This document shows positions 6,214-13,409 of a stretch of 14,019 bases of DNA, in pieces. The stretch covers positions 1 to 14,019 of the forward strand of contig JAJYNM010000002.1 in assembly GCA_021786335.1 (NCBI GenBank), in the 5' to 3' direction. Positions within the stretch are counted from its first letter, which is position 1. Each line of letters begins with the position of its first letter. The translations under genes were made by a program, and so were the position numbers. The stretch comes from an archaeon. GTDB lineage: Archaea > Thermoproteota > Nitrososphaeria > Nitrososphaerales > UBA183. The notes under the pieces are model-generated. The model was not told the origin of the DNA, did no database searches, and saw only the letters and a program-made list of their open reading frames with translations.

Positions 6214-8262
6214 GTGGCTACGCTCACCAGCGGAAAGCTCTCAGAGCAGTTCGAGGACTTCCTGAAGTCGGTCCTCGACCGGGACGGGACCCCAGTATAC
6301 AGGAGCAAGATTTCGCAGCTCATAGCGGCGGAGGGCAAGTCCCTGGTCGTCGACTTCGGCGACCTCCTGCGATACAACAACGACCTGGCGAACAGGCTAC
6401 TCATGGAGCCGGACTCGTCCCTCAGTTCTTTCAAGGTAGCCGCCTTCGAGACCATGAGGAGCGAGAACGCTCTCTATGCCGACAGGGTCAAGCGGGAGCT
6501 GACAGTCCGGCTGAGGAACCTCCCTGACCTGGTGCCGCTAAGGAAAGTTGACACTTCGTACATCGACCGTATGCTCGCGATTTCAGGGATGGTGGTAAGG
6601 ACTTCTGAGCTGAGGCCCATGATGACGGAGGCGGCATGGGTCTGCCCGAGCGGCCATCTCACCTACCAAGAGCAGGACGACATGGTCCTCAAGCGTCCCC
6701 CGAAGTGCGAGCTCTGCGGCGAAGTTAGGAACTTTGAGCTCGACAAGAAGCGTTCCAAGTTCGTCGACTTTCAGGTGCTGAGGATTCAGGAGCTCCCCGA
6801 GGAGCTCCCCCCTGGTCAGCTCCCGCAGTTCTTCGACGTCAATGTTGAAGGAGATATCGTGAACATGGCGAGGCCGGGGGATAGGGTGATGCTCACTGGC
6901 GTAGTAAGAGCAGTCCCAGACTACACCCTCGGCCAGGTAAGAACGAGGCTGTTCAGGTCGCAGGTCGACTGCAACCACGTCGAAGTGAAGGGGAAGGAGC
7001 CGGATCAGGTGCTCGTGACGAAGGAGGACGAGGAACTGATCAGGAACATAGCGGCCGCACCGGATGCCTATGAGAATCTCGTCAACTCTATCGCCCCAGT
7101 CATCCTGGGTCACCAACAGGAGAAGGAAGCGATCCTTCTTCTGCTTGTAGGCGGGAGCGCGACGTCGCTCCCCGACGGGACAAAGCTGAGGGGAGACATC
7201 AACGCGTTGTTCGTCGGCGATCCTGGGACCGGGAAGTCAGAGTTGTTGAAGTTCGCGTCTCAGGTCGCGCCGCGCGGCCTCTACGCCTCAGGAAGGGGGA
7301 CCACTGCCGCTGGCCTCTCCGCGGCCGTGATCAGGGAGAAGAATGTGCTGATGCTCGAAGCAGGGGTGGTCGTCCTGGCCGACCTCGGCATAGCAGCGAT
7401 AGACGAGTTCGAGAAGATGAAACCTGAGGACAGGACAGCGCTCCATGAAATGATGGAACAGCAGACGGTGACAATAGCGAAGGGCGGGATTTACGCGACG
7501 CTTAACGCGAGGACGGCCATCCTTGCGGCCTGCAACCCTGTGTTGGGGCGGTACAACCCGTTCCAGAACCTCATCGAAAATATAGGGACCCTCCCTATTC
7601 CGCTGCTGACGAGGTTCGACATCATCTTCGTCTTCAGGGACCAGCCTACCCCCGCGGACGACGAGAAGCTGGCCAGTCACATCCTGTCAGTGCACGCCCG
7701 CCGGTCGTACACAGCTCCTCCGCCGATCGAGTTCAGCCTCCTGAAGAAGTACCTCGCCTTCGCCAAGAGGATTTCTCCGACGCTCACGAAGGGGGCCATG
7801 GACAGGATAAGGGAGTACTACCTCGACCTGAGGAGGTCGAGCGGGACAGAAGACTCGATCCCCCCCACGCTGAGGACGCTTGAGGCCCTGATTAGGATCG
7901 CGACCGCTCGGGCGAAGGTACTACTCAGGGATGAAGTTACCGAAGAGGACGCTCTCGCAGCCATAGGCCTGATGAACAGGATGGTGGAAGACATCCTCAC
8001 CGACGCGGCGACGAAGAAGACCGATTTCGGAATCCAGCTCGGGAAGCCGGCTGGAGAGACCAAGAATCTCAGGTCCGCGCTGGAGGTGCTGAAGACCCTG
8101 GAAGGCCCCGAGAAGAAGCCTGTCGAGCGCAAGCTGTTCAAGGAGGAGCTTGTGAAGGCGAAATTTGCTGACGAAGACGCGGAGAAGATGATAAGGACCA
8201 TGTTCAGGGAAGGCATGGTGTACGAGTCGAAGCCGGGCTACATCCGCAGGCTGGGCGCCTAG
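6214..8262 (+). CDS. mcm: MCM replicative DNA helicase
   Basis: A 682-aa replicative helicase of the AAA+ MCM family; the hexamer unwinds DNA at the fork. The N-terminal domain runs to about 265 and contains a zinc site formed by C144, H148, C165 and C168, i.e. Cys-x3-His and Cys-x2-Cys instead of four cysteines. The AAA+ core has Walker A GDPGTGKS (335-342), the MCM block YASGRGTTAAGLSAAV (357-372), Walker B LADLGIAAIDEFEKM (388-402), sensor 1 AACNP (438-442), and the arginine finger R467 in LLTRFD. A winged-helix C-terminus spans about 615-682. Length is normal and no intein is present. The GTG start at 6214 directly follows the GINS stop with zero spacing, so translation is coupled. Walker B has DEFEKM where DEFDKM is usual, a conservative change. 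Confidence 0.97.
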   Translation: MATLTSGKLSEQFEDFLKSVLDRDGTPVYRSKISQLIAAEGKSLVVDFGDLLRYNNDLANRLLMEPDSSLSSFKVAAFETMRSENALYADRVKRELTVRLRNLPDLVPLRKVDTSYIDRMLAISGMVVRTSELRPMMTEAAWVCPSGHLTYQEQDDMVLKRPPKCELCGEVRNFELDKKRSKFVDFQVLRIQELPEELPPGQLPQFFDVNVEGDIVNMARPGDRVMLTGVVRAVPDYTLGQVRTRLFRSQVDCNHVEVKGKEPDQVLVTKEDEELIRNIAAAPDAYENLVNSIAPVILGHQQEKEAILLLLVGGSATSLPDGTKLRGDINALFVGDPGTGKSELLKFASQVAPRGLYASGRGTTAAGLSAAVIREKNVLMLEAGVVVLADLGIAAIDEFEKMKPEDRTALHEMMEQQTVTIAKGGIYATLNARTAILAACNPVLGRYNPFQNLIENIGTLPIPLLTRFDIIFVFRDQPTPADDEKLASHILSVHARRSYTAPPPIEFSLLKKYLAFAKRISPTLTKGAMDRIREYYLDLRRSSGTEDSIPPTLRTLEALIRIATARAKVLLRDEVTEEDALAAIGLMNRMVEDILTDAATKKTDFGIQLGKPAGETKNLRSALEVLKTLEGPEKKPVERKLFKEELVKAKFADEDAEKMIRTMFREGMVYESKPGYIRRLGA

Positions 8263-8338
8263 GATGGAATCGCGAGGTGCAGGGGAGCGTTGGAAGGGCA
8301 GAGAGCTATCAGCCTGACTCTCATGGCAGCCAGACGAT

Positions 8339-8344
8339 AGGTGG
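8339..8344 (+). promoter_or_regulatory. Shine-Dalgarno site of hel308
   Basis: AGGTGG lies 6 bases before the GTG at 8351 and supports that start. The 88-base gap after mcm shows no clear TATA box, so hel308 is probably read through from mcm. Confidence 0.6.
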
Positions 8345-8350
8345 GCATCC

Positions 8351-11300
8351 GTGAAGGTAGACGAGATAAAGGCCCCAGAGGAGTTGATCCAGTTCGTAAA
8401 GGAGAAGGGTATCACCGAGCTCTACCCTCCTCAGGAGCAGGCGATACGCGCTGGGCTCTTCGAAGGGAAGAGCCTGGTGGTGTCGTCCCCTACTGCCTCC
8501 GGAAAGACGTTGCTCGCCCTGATGTCTGCCTACTTCAGGGCGAAGCTGGAGAGAAAGAAAGTGGTGTATCTTGCCCCTCTGAGGGCGCTTGCTTCTGAGA
8601 AGTACGCCGAATTCTCTGAACTGGCCAGGCTCGGCATACGCACAGCCATCTCGACCGGGGACTACGACTCGAGTGGCGAGACCCTCGGGAAAGCTGACGC
8701 CATAGTTCTCACCAACGAGCGGTTCGACTCGGTGATGAGGCACGGGGTGTCATGGGTCAACTCCGTGGGACTGTTCGTCGCCGACGAAGTACACCTGGCA
8801 GGAAACGACAGGAGGGGGCCCACCTTGGAGATGATCCTCACGAAGGTCGTCCACCTTGGCCTGGATGCGCAGCTGCTCGCACTCTCGGCGACCATCAGCA
8901 ACGCGAAGACGATAGGAGAGTGGCTGCATGCAACTCCGGTCGAGATGGACTGGCGTCCTGTCCCCCTGAAGGAAGGGGTCTACGACTACGGCAGAGTGGT
9001 CTTCGCCGACGGGGACGAGAAGCCCATCCCCAGGTCGACCTACGGCTCTCCCATAGACGTCGCCATGGACACGGTGAAGGAGGGAGGCCAGTCGCTGATA
9101 TTCGCGAGCACAAGGCGCAGGGCGGTGAGCCTGGCGACCAGAGCGGCAGAGCTCACTCAGAGGTATCTTAGCCCTGAAGAGAGGAAGGCTGCCTCCGAGG
9201 CGTCCAGGAAGATCCTCGCATCTGGAGAAGAGACAAGCCTGAGCAGGCTCCTGGCCGAGGTAGTGGCCAAGGGCTCTGCATTCCACCATGCCGGACTCGA
9301 GGGTGAGCACAGGAAGGTCGTGGAAGAGTATTACAAGGCCAGGGCGATCAAACTTTTGTCAGCTACTCCGACACTTTGTTTGCCAACCGGCGAGGAGATT
9401 TTCGGGAATCTAGGCCCGGTACAGATCCAAGAACTCGGCGTCAACGACCGTGTCCTTACGCACGGTAACACCTTCGAGAAAGTCATCGGCCCGACTTCGA
9501 GGCCCTACGATGGGCCACTGTTGCGCGTGACTCCTTGGTTCCAGCTTCCAATGAAGATGACACCAGAGCATAAGGCTCTGAGAGTCACAAAGGTACACCA
9601 TTCCATCCATAGCAAGTTAGAGAACAGGCACTGGTGGACATACTCTGGGCCGGAGTGGACCGAAGCGAAGAACTTGAAGCCGGGCGATATGGTAGTGTTT
9701 CCAAGAATCAAGACAGTATCAGACATGGAGAGGCTGACCTTACCGCAGATTGGTCCCCTCCGGAGCCAACGAGGGGCGGTCGGCAGCCATCGGCCGCGTC
9801 TGAAAGTGAAAAGCATAGGGTTGACTTCAAGGGACCTCGAGCAACTTGGGATGTACTTGGCTGAAGGATTTAGTGAGCCACAAGGGCAAGTATATTTCAC
9901 TTTTCGTACAAACGAGGATGAACTCACGTCCCTGACCGTAAAATGGTTCAAAAACCTCGGCTTGGTTCCCACCGTCGAAGACGCAACGAGACATAGGCGG
10001 AAGGTATACGCCTGCTCAAAGCAGATCGCCTCTCTGTTCAGGAAAATGTTCGGGACCGAGGCTTCCGAGAAGAGAATCCCACATGAGTTTCTGCTCCTCC
10101 CAGTTGAGAAGCTCTCAAGTCTAGTCCGGGGAGTCTGGAAAGGAGATAGCAGCGTGACCAGAAAAGATCCCAAATCGGTAAGACTAGACACCACTTCCAG
10201 AGCCTTGGCCAAGCAGCTCTTCGCAATACTCGTCAAGATGGGATACATGCCTTCTCTCAAGGTAAGCCGGAGGGCGAGGAAGAAGCCGAGCGGGAAGCTA
10301 AAGATAACGGATCGACAAGACCTCTATACTGTTTCGATATCAGGGAGCCAATACAATAGATTCGCTGAGACAGTCCTCCTCAAGCCCAGACGCGCCGCCG
10401 ATCTTAACAGGGAATCCGGCAGAGGGTATGTCGACGATGACTTCTACTACATGCCTATCAGAAGAATCGAGCCCGAACAGTACTCCGGGATGGTTCACAA
10501 CCTCGAGGTTGAGGGGCACTCTAGCTACGTTGGATCCTTTGTAGTGCATAACTCGGCTGGCGTGAACCTCCCGGCACGAAGGGTTGTGATAGCAGACATG
10601 ACCCGCTACGACGTGGAAAGGGGGGGGAACTCGGAGATTTCGGTGCTGGAATACAGGCAGATGGCAGGCAGGGCAGGGAGGCCCCAGTACGACGACCATG
10701 GGGAGACGGTGATGGTCCCGCCCCCCTCGCAGCATGCCGCGGACTTCCTGGCACATTACACGAAAGAGCCCCCTGAGCCGATAAAGTCCAGGCTGTCGGA
10801 CGAGGCGTCGATGCGGTCGCACACGCTGGCGACGGTAGCAACGGGGAGGGGCCTCTCGAAAGGGGACCTCGACAGCCTCTTCAGGGAGACCCTGCTAGCC
10901 AGGGAGACCGGACAGGCTGAGATATCGAGGCTGACCGAGAAGGCCCTCGGCTACCTTCTCGCCGAGAGGCTGCTCGAGTCCCACGGAGGGCTCTTCTATG
11001 CGACGGACTTCGGGACCAGGGTCTCTGTCCTCTACATAGACCCGGCGACCGCAGTCCTATTCAGGGATGCAGTGAGGCGCGCCGAGCCTGGGAGAGACTA
11101 CACCGTTGGACTGCTACACTTGGTCGCCTCAGCGCCGGACTTTGAACCGAAGTTCCCTCTGAGAAGCAAGGACTACGAACAAGCCATGACGTTCATGGAA
11201 GAGCATGCACCCGAGATGCTGGCTAGGCATACTACGAGGGAGTTCTCCGATTATGACAGGACCCTCCAGGATATGAGGAGCGTCATGGCGCTCCATGGAT

Positions 11301-11671
11301 GGATAGAAGAATGGAGGGAGGAAGAGCTCTTGACGAGACTTGGCGTGGAGCCGGGTGACATGCACAGAGCGGTCGACAACGCCGACTGGCTGCTCCATGC
11401 TCTTGGAGAGCTCTGCAAGCTGTTCAAACTCCCTGACATGGTGAAGCAGTCAGAAACACTGAGGAGGAGGGTGGCGAGCGGTGTCGGGAGGGAGCTTGTG
11501 GAGCTCACGACGGTCGGCGGGGTCGGGAGGGTGAGGGCGCGTGCCCTGTACTCAGCCGGATTCAGGACACTCGAGGACCTGAAAGAGGCGCCAGCAGAAG
11601 AGCTTGCCAAGGTTGACAAAGTGGGAGGAGCCGTCGCGAGGAAGATCAAGGAACAGGTGAAGAGACGCTGA
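8351..11671 (+). CDS. hel308: Hel308 superfamily 2 DNA helicase, intein-containing precursor
   Basis: A precursor of 1106 aa: a 714-aa Hel308 helicase (normal length) interrupted by a 392-aa intein at residues 343-734. Hel308 is an ATP-dependent 3'-5' helicase that acts on stalled or broken replication forks. Motifs in order are Q-motif LYPPQEQA (24-31), Walker A SSPTASGKT (45-53), DEVH box (145-148), SAT motif III (179-181), motif IV LIFASTRR (249-256), motif V split as ATPTL (338-342) plus SAGVNLPAR (735-743), and motif VI QMAGRAGRP (770-778). The winged helix and ratchet helical domain follow. The C-terminus carries a helix-hairpin-helix domain, VGGVGRVRARAL and VDKVGG, in the last 60 residues. 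The GTG start has AGGTGG 6 bases upstream. It is co-oriented with gins and mcm, which fits a fork-associated role. Confidence 0.96.
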   Translation: MKVDEIKAPEELIQFVKEKGITELYPPQEQAIRAGLFEGKSLVVSSPTASGKTLLALMSAYFRAKLERKKVVYLAPLRALASEKYAEFSELARLGIRTAISTGDYDSSGETLGKADAIVLTNERFDSVMRHGVSWVNSVGLFVADEVHLAGNDRRGPTLEMILTKVVHLGLDAQLLALSATISNAKTIGEWLHATPVEMDWRPVPLKEGVYDYGRVVFADGDEKPIPRSTYGSPIDVAMDTVKEGGQSLIFASTRRRAVSLATRAAELTQRYLSPEERKAASEASRKILASGEETSLSRLLAEVVAKGSAFHHAGLEGEHRKVVEEYYKARAIKLLSATPTLCLPTGEEIFGNLGPVQIQELGVNDRVLTHGNTFEKVIGPTSRPYDGPLLRVTPWFQLPMKMTPEHKALRVTKVHHSIHSKLENRHWWTYSGPEWTEAKNLKPGDMVVFPRIKTVSDMERLTLPQIGPLRSQRGAVGSHRPRLKVKSIGLTSRDLEQLGMYLAEGFSEPQGQVYFTFRTNEDELTSLTVKWFKNLGLVPTVEDATRHRRKVYACSKQIASLFRKMFGTEASEKRIPHEFLLLPVEKLSSLVRGVWKGDSSVTRKDPKSVRLDTTSRALAKQLFAILVKMGYMPSLKVSRRARKKPSGKLKITDRQDLYTVSISGSQYNRFAETVLLKPRRAADLNRESGRGYVDDDFYYMPIRRIEPEQYSGMVHNLEVEGHSSYVGSFVVHNSAGVNLPARRVVIADMTRYDVERGGNSEISVLEYRQMAGRAGRPQYDDHGETVMVPPPSQHAADFLAHYTKEPPEPIKSRLSDEASMRSHTLATVATGRGLSKGDLDSLFRETLLARETGQAEISRLTEKALGYLLAERLLESHGGLFYATDFGTRVSVLYIDPATAVLFRDAVRRAEPGRDYTVGLLHLVASAPDFEPKFPLRSKDYEQAMTFMEEHAPEMLARHTTREFSDYDRTLQDMRSVMALHGWIEEWREEELLTRLGVEPGDMHRAVDNADWLLHALGELCKLFKLPDMVKQSETLRRRVASGVGRELVELTTVGGVGRVRARALYSAGFRTLEDLKEAPAEELAKVDKVGGAVARKIKEQVKRR
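9377..10552 (+). mobile_element. Intein with LAGLIDADG homing endonuclease in Hel308 motif V
   Basis: An in-frame 392-residue insertion, precursor residues 343-734. It starts at Cys343 in CLPTGEEIF (block A) and has block B with MTPEHKAL (403-410, Thr404 and His407). It ends with block F HNLEVEGHSSYVGS and block G VVHN (731-734); the +1 extein residue is Ser735. All canonical splicing residues (Cys1, block-B TxxH, penultimate His, terminal Asn, +1 Ser) are present, so protein splicing should work. A dodecapeptide-type endonuclease lies in the middle: LGMYLAEG (499-506, acidic Glu505) and LVRGVWKGDS (591-600, acidic Asp599), followed by TSRALAKQLFAILVKMGY (615-632). Both catalytic acids remain. 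Hand counts over four 60-base lines give about 47% GC, versus about 64% over two extein lines, consistent with horizontal acquisition. Excision would leave an uninterrupted TPTLSAGVNLPAR motif V. Confidence 0.96.
11655..11660 (+). promoter_or_regulatory. Shine-Dalgarno site supporting a CTG start of the PP-loop gene
   Basis: AGGTGA, a six-base match to the archaeal Shine-Dalgarno GGAGGTGA, lies 7 bases before CTG at 11668 inside the 3' end of hel308. No such site precedes the next candidate start, GTG 11728. Confidence 0.6.
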
Positions 11672-12426
11672 GCCCCGACTACATTGAAGGAGCAGCCCGC
11701 GAGCTCGCCGAGCGCATCCAGGCTGCGGTGAGAAGGTCAGTCGCCGGCGAGGAGAAGGTTGCCGTCGCATTTTCCGGAGGGGTAGACAGCTCTGTCGTGG
11801 CGAGGTGTGCTGCGGCAGAGACCCGGCTTGTCGCGTGCACTGCCCACGCAGACGGCTCACGGGACTCGCTACGAGCCCGCAAGGCAGCCGACGCCCTGGG
11901 GGTGGAGCTGGTGACCACCAGGCTCACCTCTGAAACGGTGGAGCGAGAACTCGTCGGGGTAGACCTCCCCTTCGAGACCACGTTGATGGACCAGAGCCTC
12001 TGGTGCCTCTACTCCGTCGTCTCTCGGAGCGCGAGTGAGGCAGGGGCGCGGGTCATTCTCCTGGGCCAGCTTGCAGACGAACTGTTCGGCGGTTATGCGA
12101 AATACTCTGCCGCTATGGCGAAAGGAGGTGCGGAAGCCGCCACCGCCATGATGGGCGCCGACCTGGAGGGATACTTCAGCAGGGGGATGGTCAGGGACAT
12201 GAGAGCCTGTTCCAGGTGGGTCGAGCCGAGGCTCCCCTTCGAACAGCTCGTTGGGTATGCAGCGACCATCCAGACGTCCCTCAAGCTGACGGACGGGGTC
12301 AGGAAGGCTGTACTGAGGAGGGCTGCGGTGGAGCTCGGCGTCCCCGAATGGATAGCACGTGAGCCCAAGAAGGCGGCCCAGTACAGCTCTGGGATCCAGA
12401 AGCTGATAGCCAAGGCACCCTTTTAA
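11668..12426 (+). CDS. PP-loop ATPase, asparagine synthase C-terminal domain type
   Basis: A 252-aa protein if initiated at CTG 11668, or 232 aa from GTG 11728. The N-type ATP pyrophosphatase motif SGGVDSS (36-42) and GQLADELFGGYAKY match the synthetase domain of asparagine synthetase B (Asn_synthase family). So do the RLPFEQLVGY segment, which corresponds to 'R.PFLD..', and the C-terminal PKKAAQYSSGIQK. Such domains adenylate a carboxyl or carbonyl substrate before amide transfer. The N-terminal glutaminase domain of AsnB is absent, so it would need free ammonia, a separate amidotransferase, or another substrate; the real substrate is unknown. The CTG overlaps the hel308 TGA (CTGA), has AGGTGA 7 bases upstream, and adds a helical SPDYIEGAARELAERIQAAV lead-in of the kind expected before the PP-loop. 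The frame contains no ATG, GTG or TTG between the stop at 11614 and 11728. Confidence 0.85.
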   Translation: MSPDYIEGAARELAERIQAAVRRSVAGEEKVAVAFSGGVDSSVVARCAAAETRLVACTAHADGSRDSLRARKAADALGVELVTTRLTSETVERELVGVDLPFETTLMDQSLWCLYSVVSRSASEAGARVILLGQLADELFGGYAKYSAAMAKGGAEAATAMMGADLEGYFSRGMVRDMRACSRWVEPRLPFEQLVGYAATIQTSLKLTDGVRKAVLRRAAVELGVPEWIAREPKKAAQYSSGIQKLIAKAPF

Positions 12427-12437
12427 CAGCCCGGAAC

Positions 12438-12442
12438 GGAGG
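12438..12442 (+). promoter_or_regulatory. Shine-Dalgarno site of the 87-aa protein gene
   Basis: GGAGG lies 6 bases before ATG 12449 and fixes this start. Confidence 0.75.
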
Positions 12443-12448
12443 CAGTCC

Positions 12449-12712
12449 ATGATACCTTCGCCTCAGCCAAAGGGGAAGCTCGTCGGGTTCAAGCCCCTGC
12501 AAGAGAGGTTCAGCTACTACGCCCTCGATGACGGGACCGTGCTCGGGATAAAGCCGGCTATGGTGAAAGTATACAGGCTCCAGAACCCTGATAACAGCCT
12601 AGCCACCTCGCCTGACGGGACCCCGGCGTATTACTATACGACCCAGAACATAACACAGGTGCTCACCCCCGGAGAGTACAAGTCCCTGAAGGAAGACGAC
12701 CTGACCGAATGA
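12449..12712 (+). CDS. Uncharacterised 87-aa protein
   Basis: I do not recognise the family. The start ATG has a perfect GGAGG 6 bases upstream, and the stop overlaps the next gene by ATGA, so it is very likely a real gene. The sequence looks beta-rich: FSYYALDDGTVLGIKP (24-39), AMVKVYRLQ (40-48), then a turn-rich stretch with PDGTPAYYYTTQNITQVLTP (55-74) and an acidic helical tail YKSLKEDDLTE (77-87). There is no signal peptide, membrane segment or cysteine, so it is a small soluble cytosolic protein without a zinc ribbon. The lack of cysteines rules out a typical Trm112, which would otherwise be an attractive partner for the methyltransferase downstream. Translational coupling to that methyltransferase hints at a functional link. 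Confidence 0.8.
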   Translation: MIPSPQPKGKLVGFKPLQERFSYYALDDGTVLGIKPAMVKVYRLQNPDNSLATSPDGTPAYYYTTQNITQVLTPGEYKSLKEDDLTE

Positions 12713-13236
12713 GCGGGGAGCCGTACCTCGCTTCAGAAGACTCTGCGCTCCTCAGGGGAGCGTTGACCGCCTACTCAGGCGATAGCTGCCTGGAGATCGG
12801 TGCGGGGAATGGTGGGAACCTCCTCGAACTGGCGAAGAGGTTCAGGACCGTGGTAGGGACTGACCTGGTAAGACCTTCCATGACAGACTGGAAGAAGGAC
12901 ACCAACTTCGTCCTGGCGGACGGGGGGGCGTGCCTTCGCAGCTCATGCTTCGACTTGGTCGCTTTCAACCCTCCCTACCTGGAGGGGGACGAGACTGGGG
13001 ACGTTGCGGTCGAGGGAGGAAGACCATTGGAAGCCCCGAAGGCCTTTCTGTCGGAAGCGTTCCGCGCGGTGAAGAGGAGCGGGGAGGTGGTCTTCCTAGT
13101 CAATGATGGAACAGACGTGGAGGAGCTGAGGGCGGCGTGCGAAGAAGCGGGCTTCACGCTCCGGCTGCTCGCCTCGCGCAGGCTGTTCTTCGAAGTGCTG
13201 TCCGTATACGAAGCGGTCAGGCGGTCAGAGGGTTGA
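12709..13236 (+). CDS. HemK/Mtq2-like class I methyltransferase (probable release-factor glutamine methyltransferase)
   Basis: A 175-aa SAM-dependent methyltransferase with motif I LEIGAGNGGN (28-37), an acidic end of strand 2 at TD (51-52), and the NPPY catalytic tetrapeptide (87-90) typical of enzymes methylating amide or exocyclic nitrogens. The lead-in YLASEDSALL (6-15) and the post-NPPY GGRPLE (103-108) match the short Mtq2/HEMK2 branch. Those enzymes methylate the GGQ glutamine of release factor aRF1/eRF1 with the partner Trm112. The C-terminal RRLFFEVLSVYEA also fits that branch. The length suits the archaeal single-domain form, not bacterial PrmC with its N-terminal helical domain. 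The ATG overlaps the previous stop (ATGA). No Trm112 gene is visible here. Other N-methyltransferases sharing NPPY cannot be excluded. Confidence 0.88.
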   Translation: MSGEPYLASEDSALLRGALTAYSGDSCLEIGAGNGGNLLELAKRFRTVVGTDLVRPSMTDWKKDTNFVLADGGACLRSSCFDLVAFNPPYLEGDETGDVAVEGGRPLEAPKAFLSEAFRAVKRSGEVVFLVNDGTDVEELRAACEEAGFTLRLLASRRLFFEVLSVYEAVRRSEG

Positions 13237-13238
13237 CC

Positions 13239-13254
13239 AGGGGGATGCCCCCCT
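13239..13254 (+). terminator. GC hairpin just after the methyltransferase stop
   Basis: AGGGGG-ATGC-CCCCCT, a perfect 6-bp stem with a 4-base loop, begins 2 bases after the TGA. It could mark or protect the 3' end of the operon transcript. No T-run follows, so it is not a classic intrinsic terminator. Confidence 0.3.
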
Positions 13255-13343
13255 CGCCCGGCCGCGATGAGCCTGGAACCGGGACAAAGTCCTAAACCCG
13301 AGGAGCTCGTTCCTAATGCGTTAGGGGAGCGATTCAATAGGGT

Positions 13344-13363
13344 GATTTCCAATTCTGGAAATC
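13344..13363. promoter_or_regulatory. Perfect inverted repeat upstream of the HTH_10 promoter (operator candidate)
   Basis: GATTTCCA, a 4-base spacer ATTC, then TGGAAATC: a perfect 8-4-8 dyad ending 11 bases before the TATA box of the HTH_10 gene. The position, just upstream of the expected BRE/TATA, is where archaeal activators usually bind. It may be an autoregulatory site; this is inferred from position and symmetry only. Confidence 0.5.
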
Positions 13364-13374
13364 GTCTTTCCCGG

Positions 13375-13383
13375 TTAAATATA
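13375..13383 (+). promoter_or_regulatory. TATA box of the HTH_10 regulator gene
   Basis: TTAAATATA lies 27-35 bases upstream of ATG 13410, the strongest TATA element on the plus strand. The spacing predicts a leaderless mRNA, and no Shine-Dalgarno is seen before the ATG. Confidence 0.75.
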
Positions 13384-13409
13384 CGTTCGACACCCTAACC
13401 TGTTAAGCG

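Noticed and set aside
8304..8322. GAGAG...CTCTC pairing in the mcm-hel308 gap
   Set aside because: Short arms with a long loop and no T-run; not convincing as a terminator.
9505..10260. Minus-strand ORF of 251 codons opposite the intein
   Set aside because: The plus strand encodes intein and endonuclease motifs; the antisense translation shows no domain.
13263..13300. Possible box C/D-like RNA (GCGATGA)
   Set aside because: Box C is imperfect and no matching D box (CTGA) or internal C'/D' pair is found at a suitable distance.
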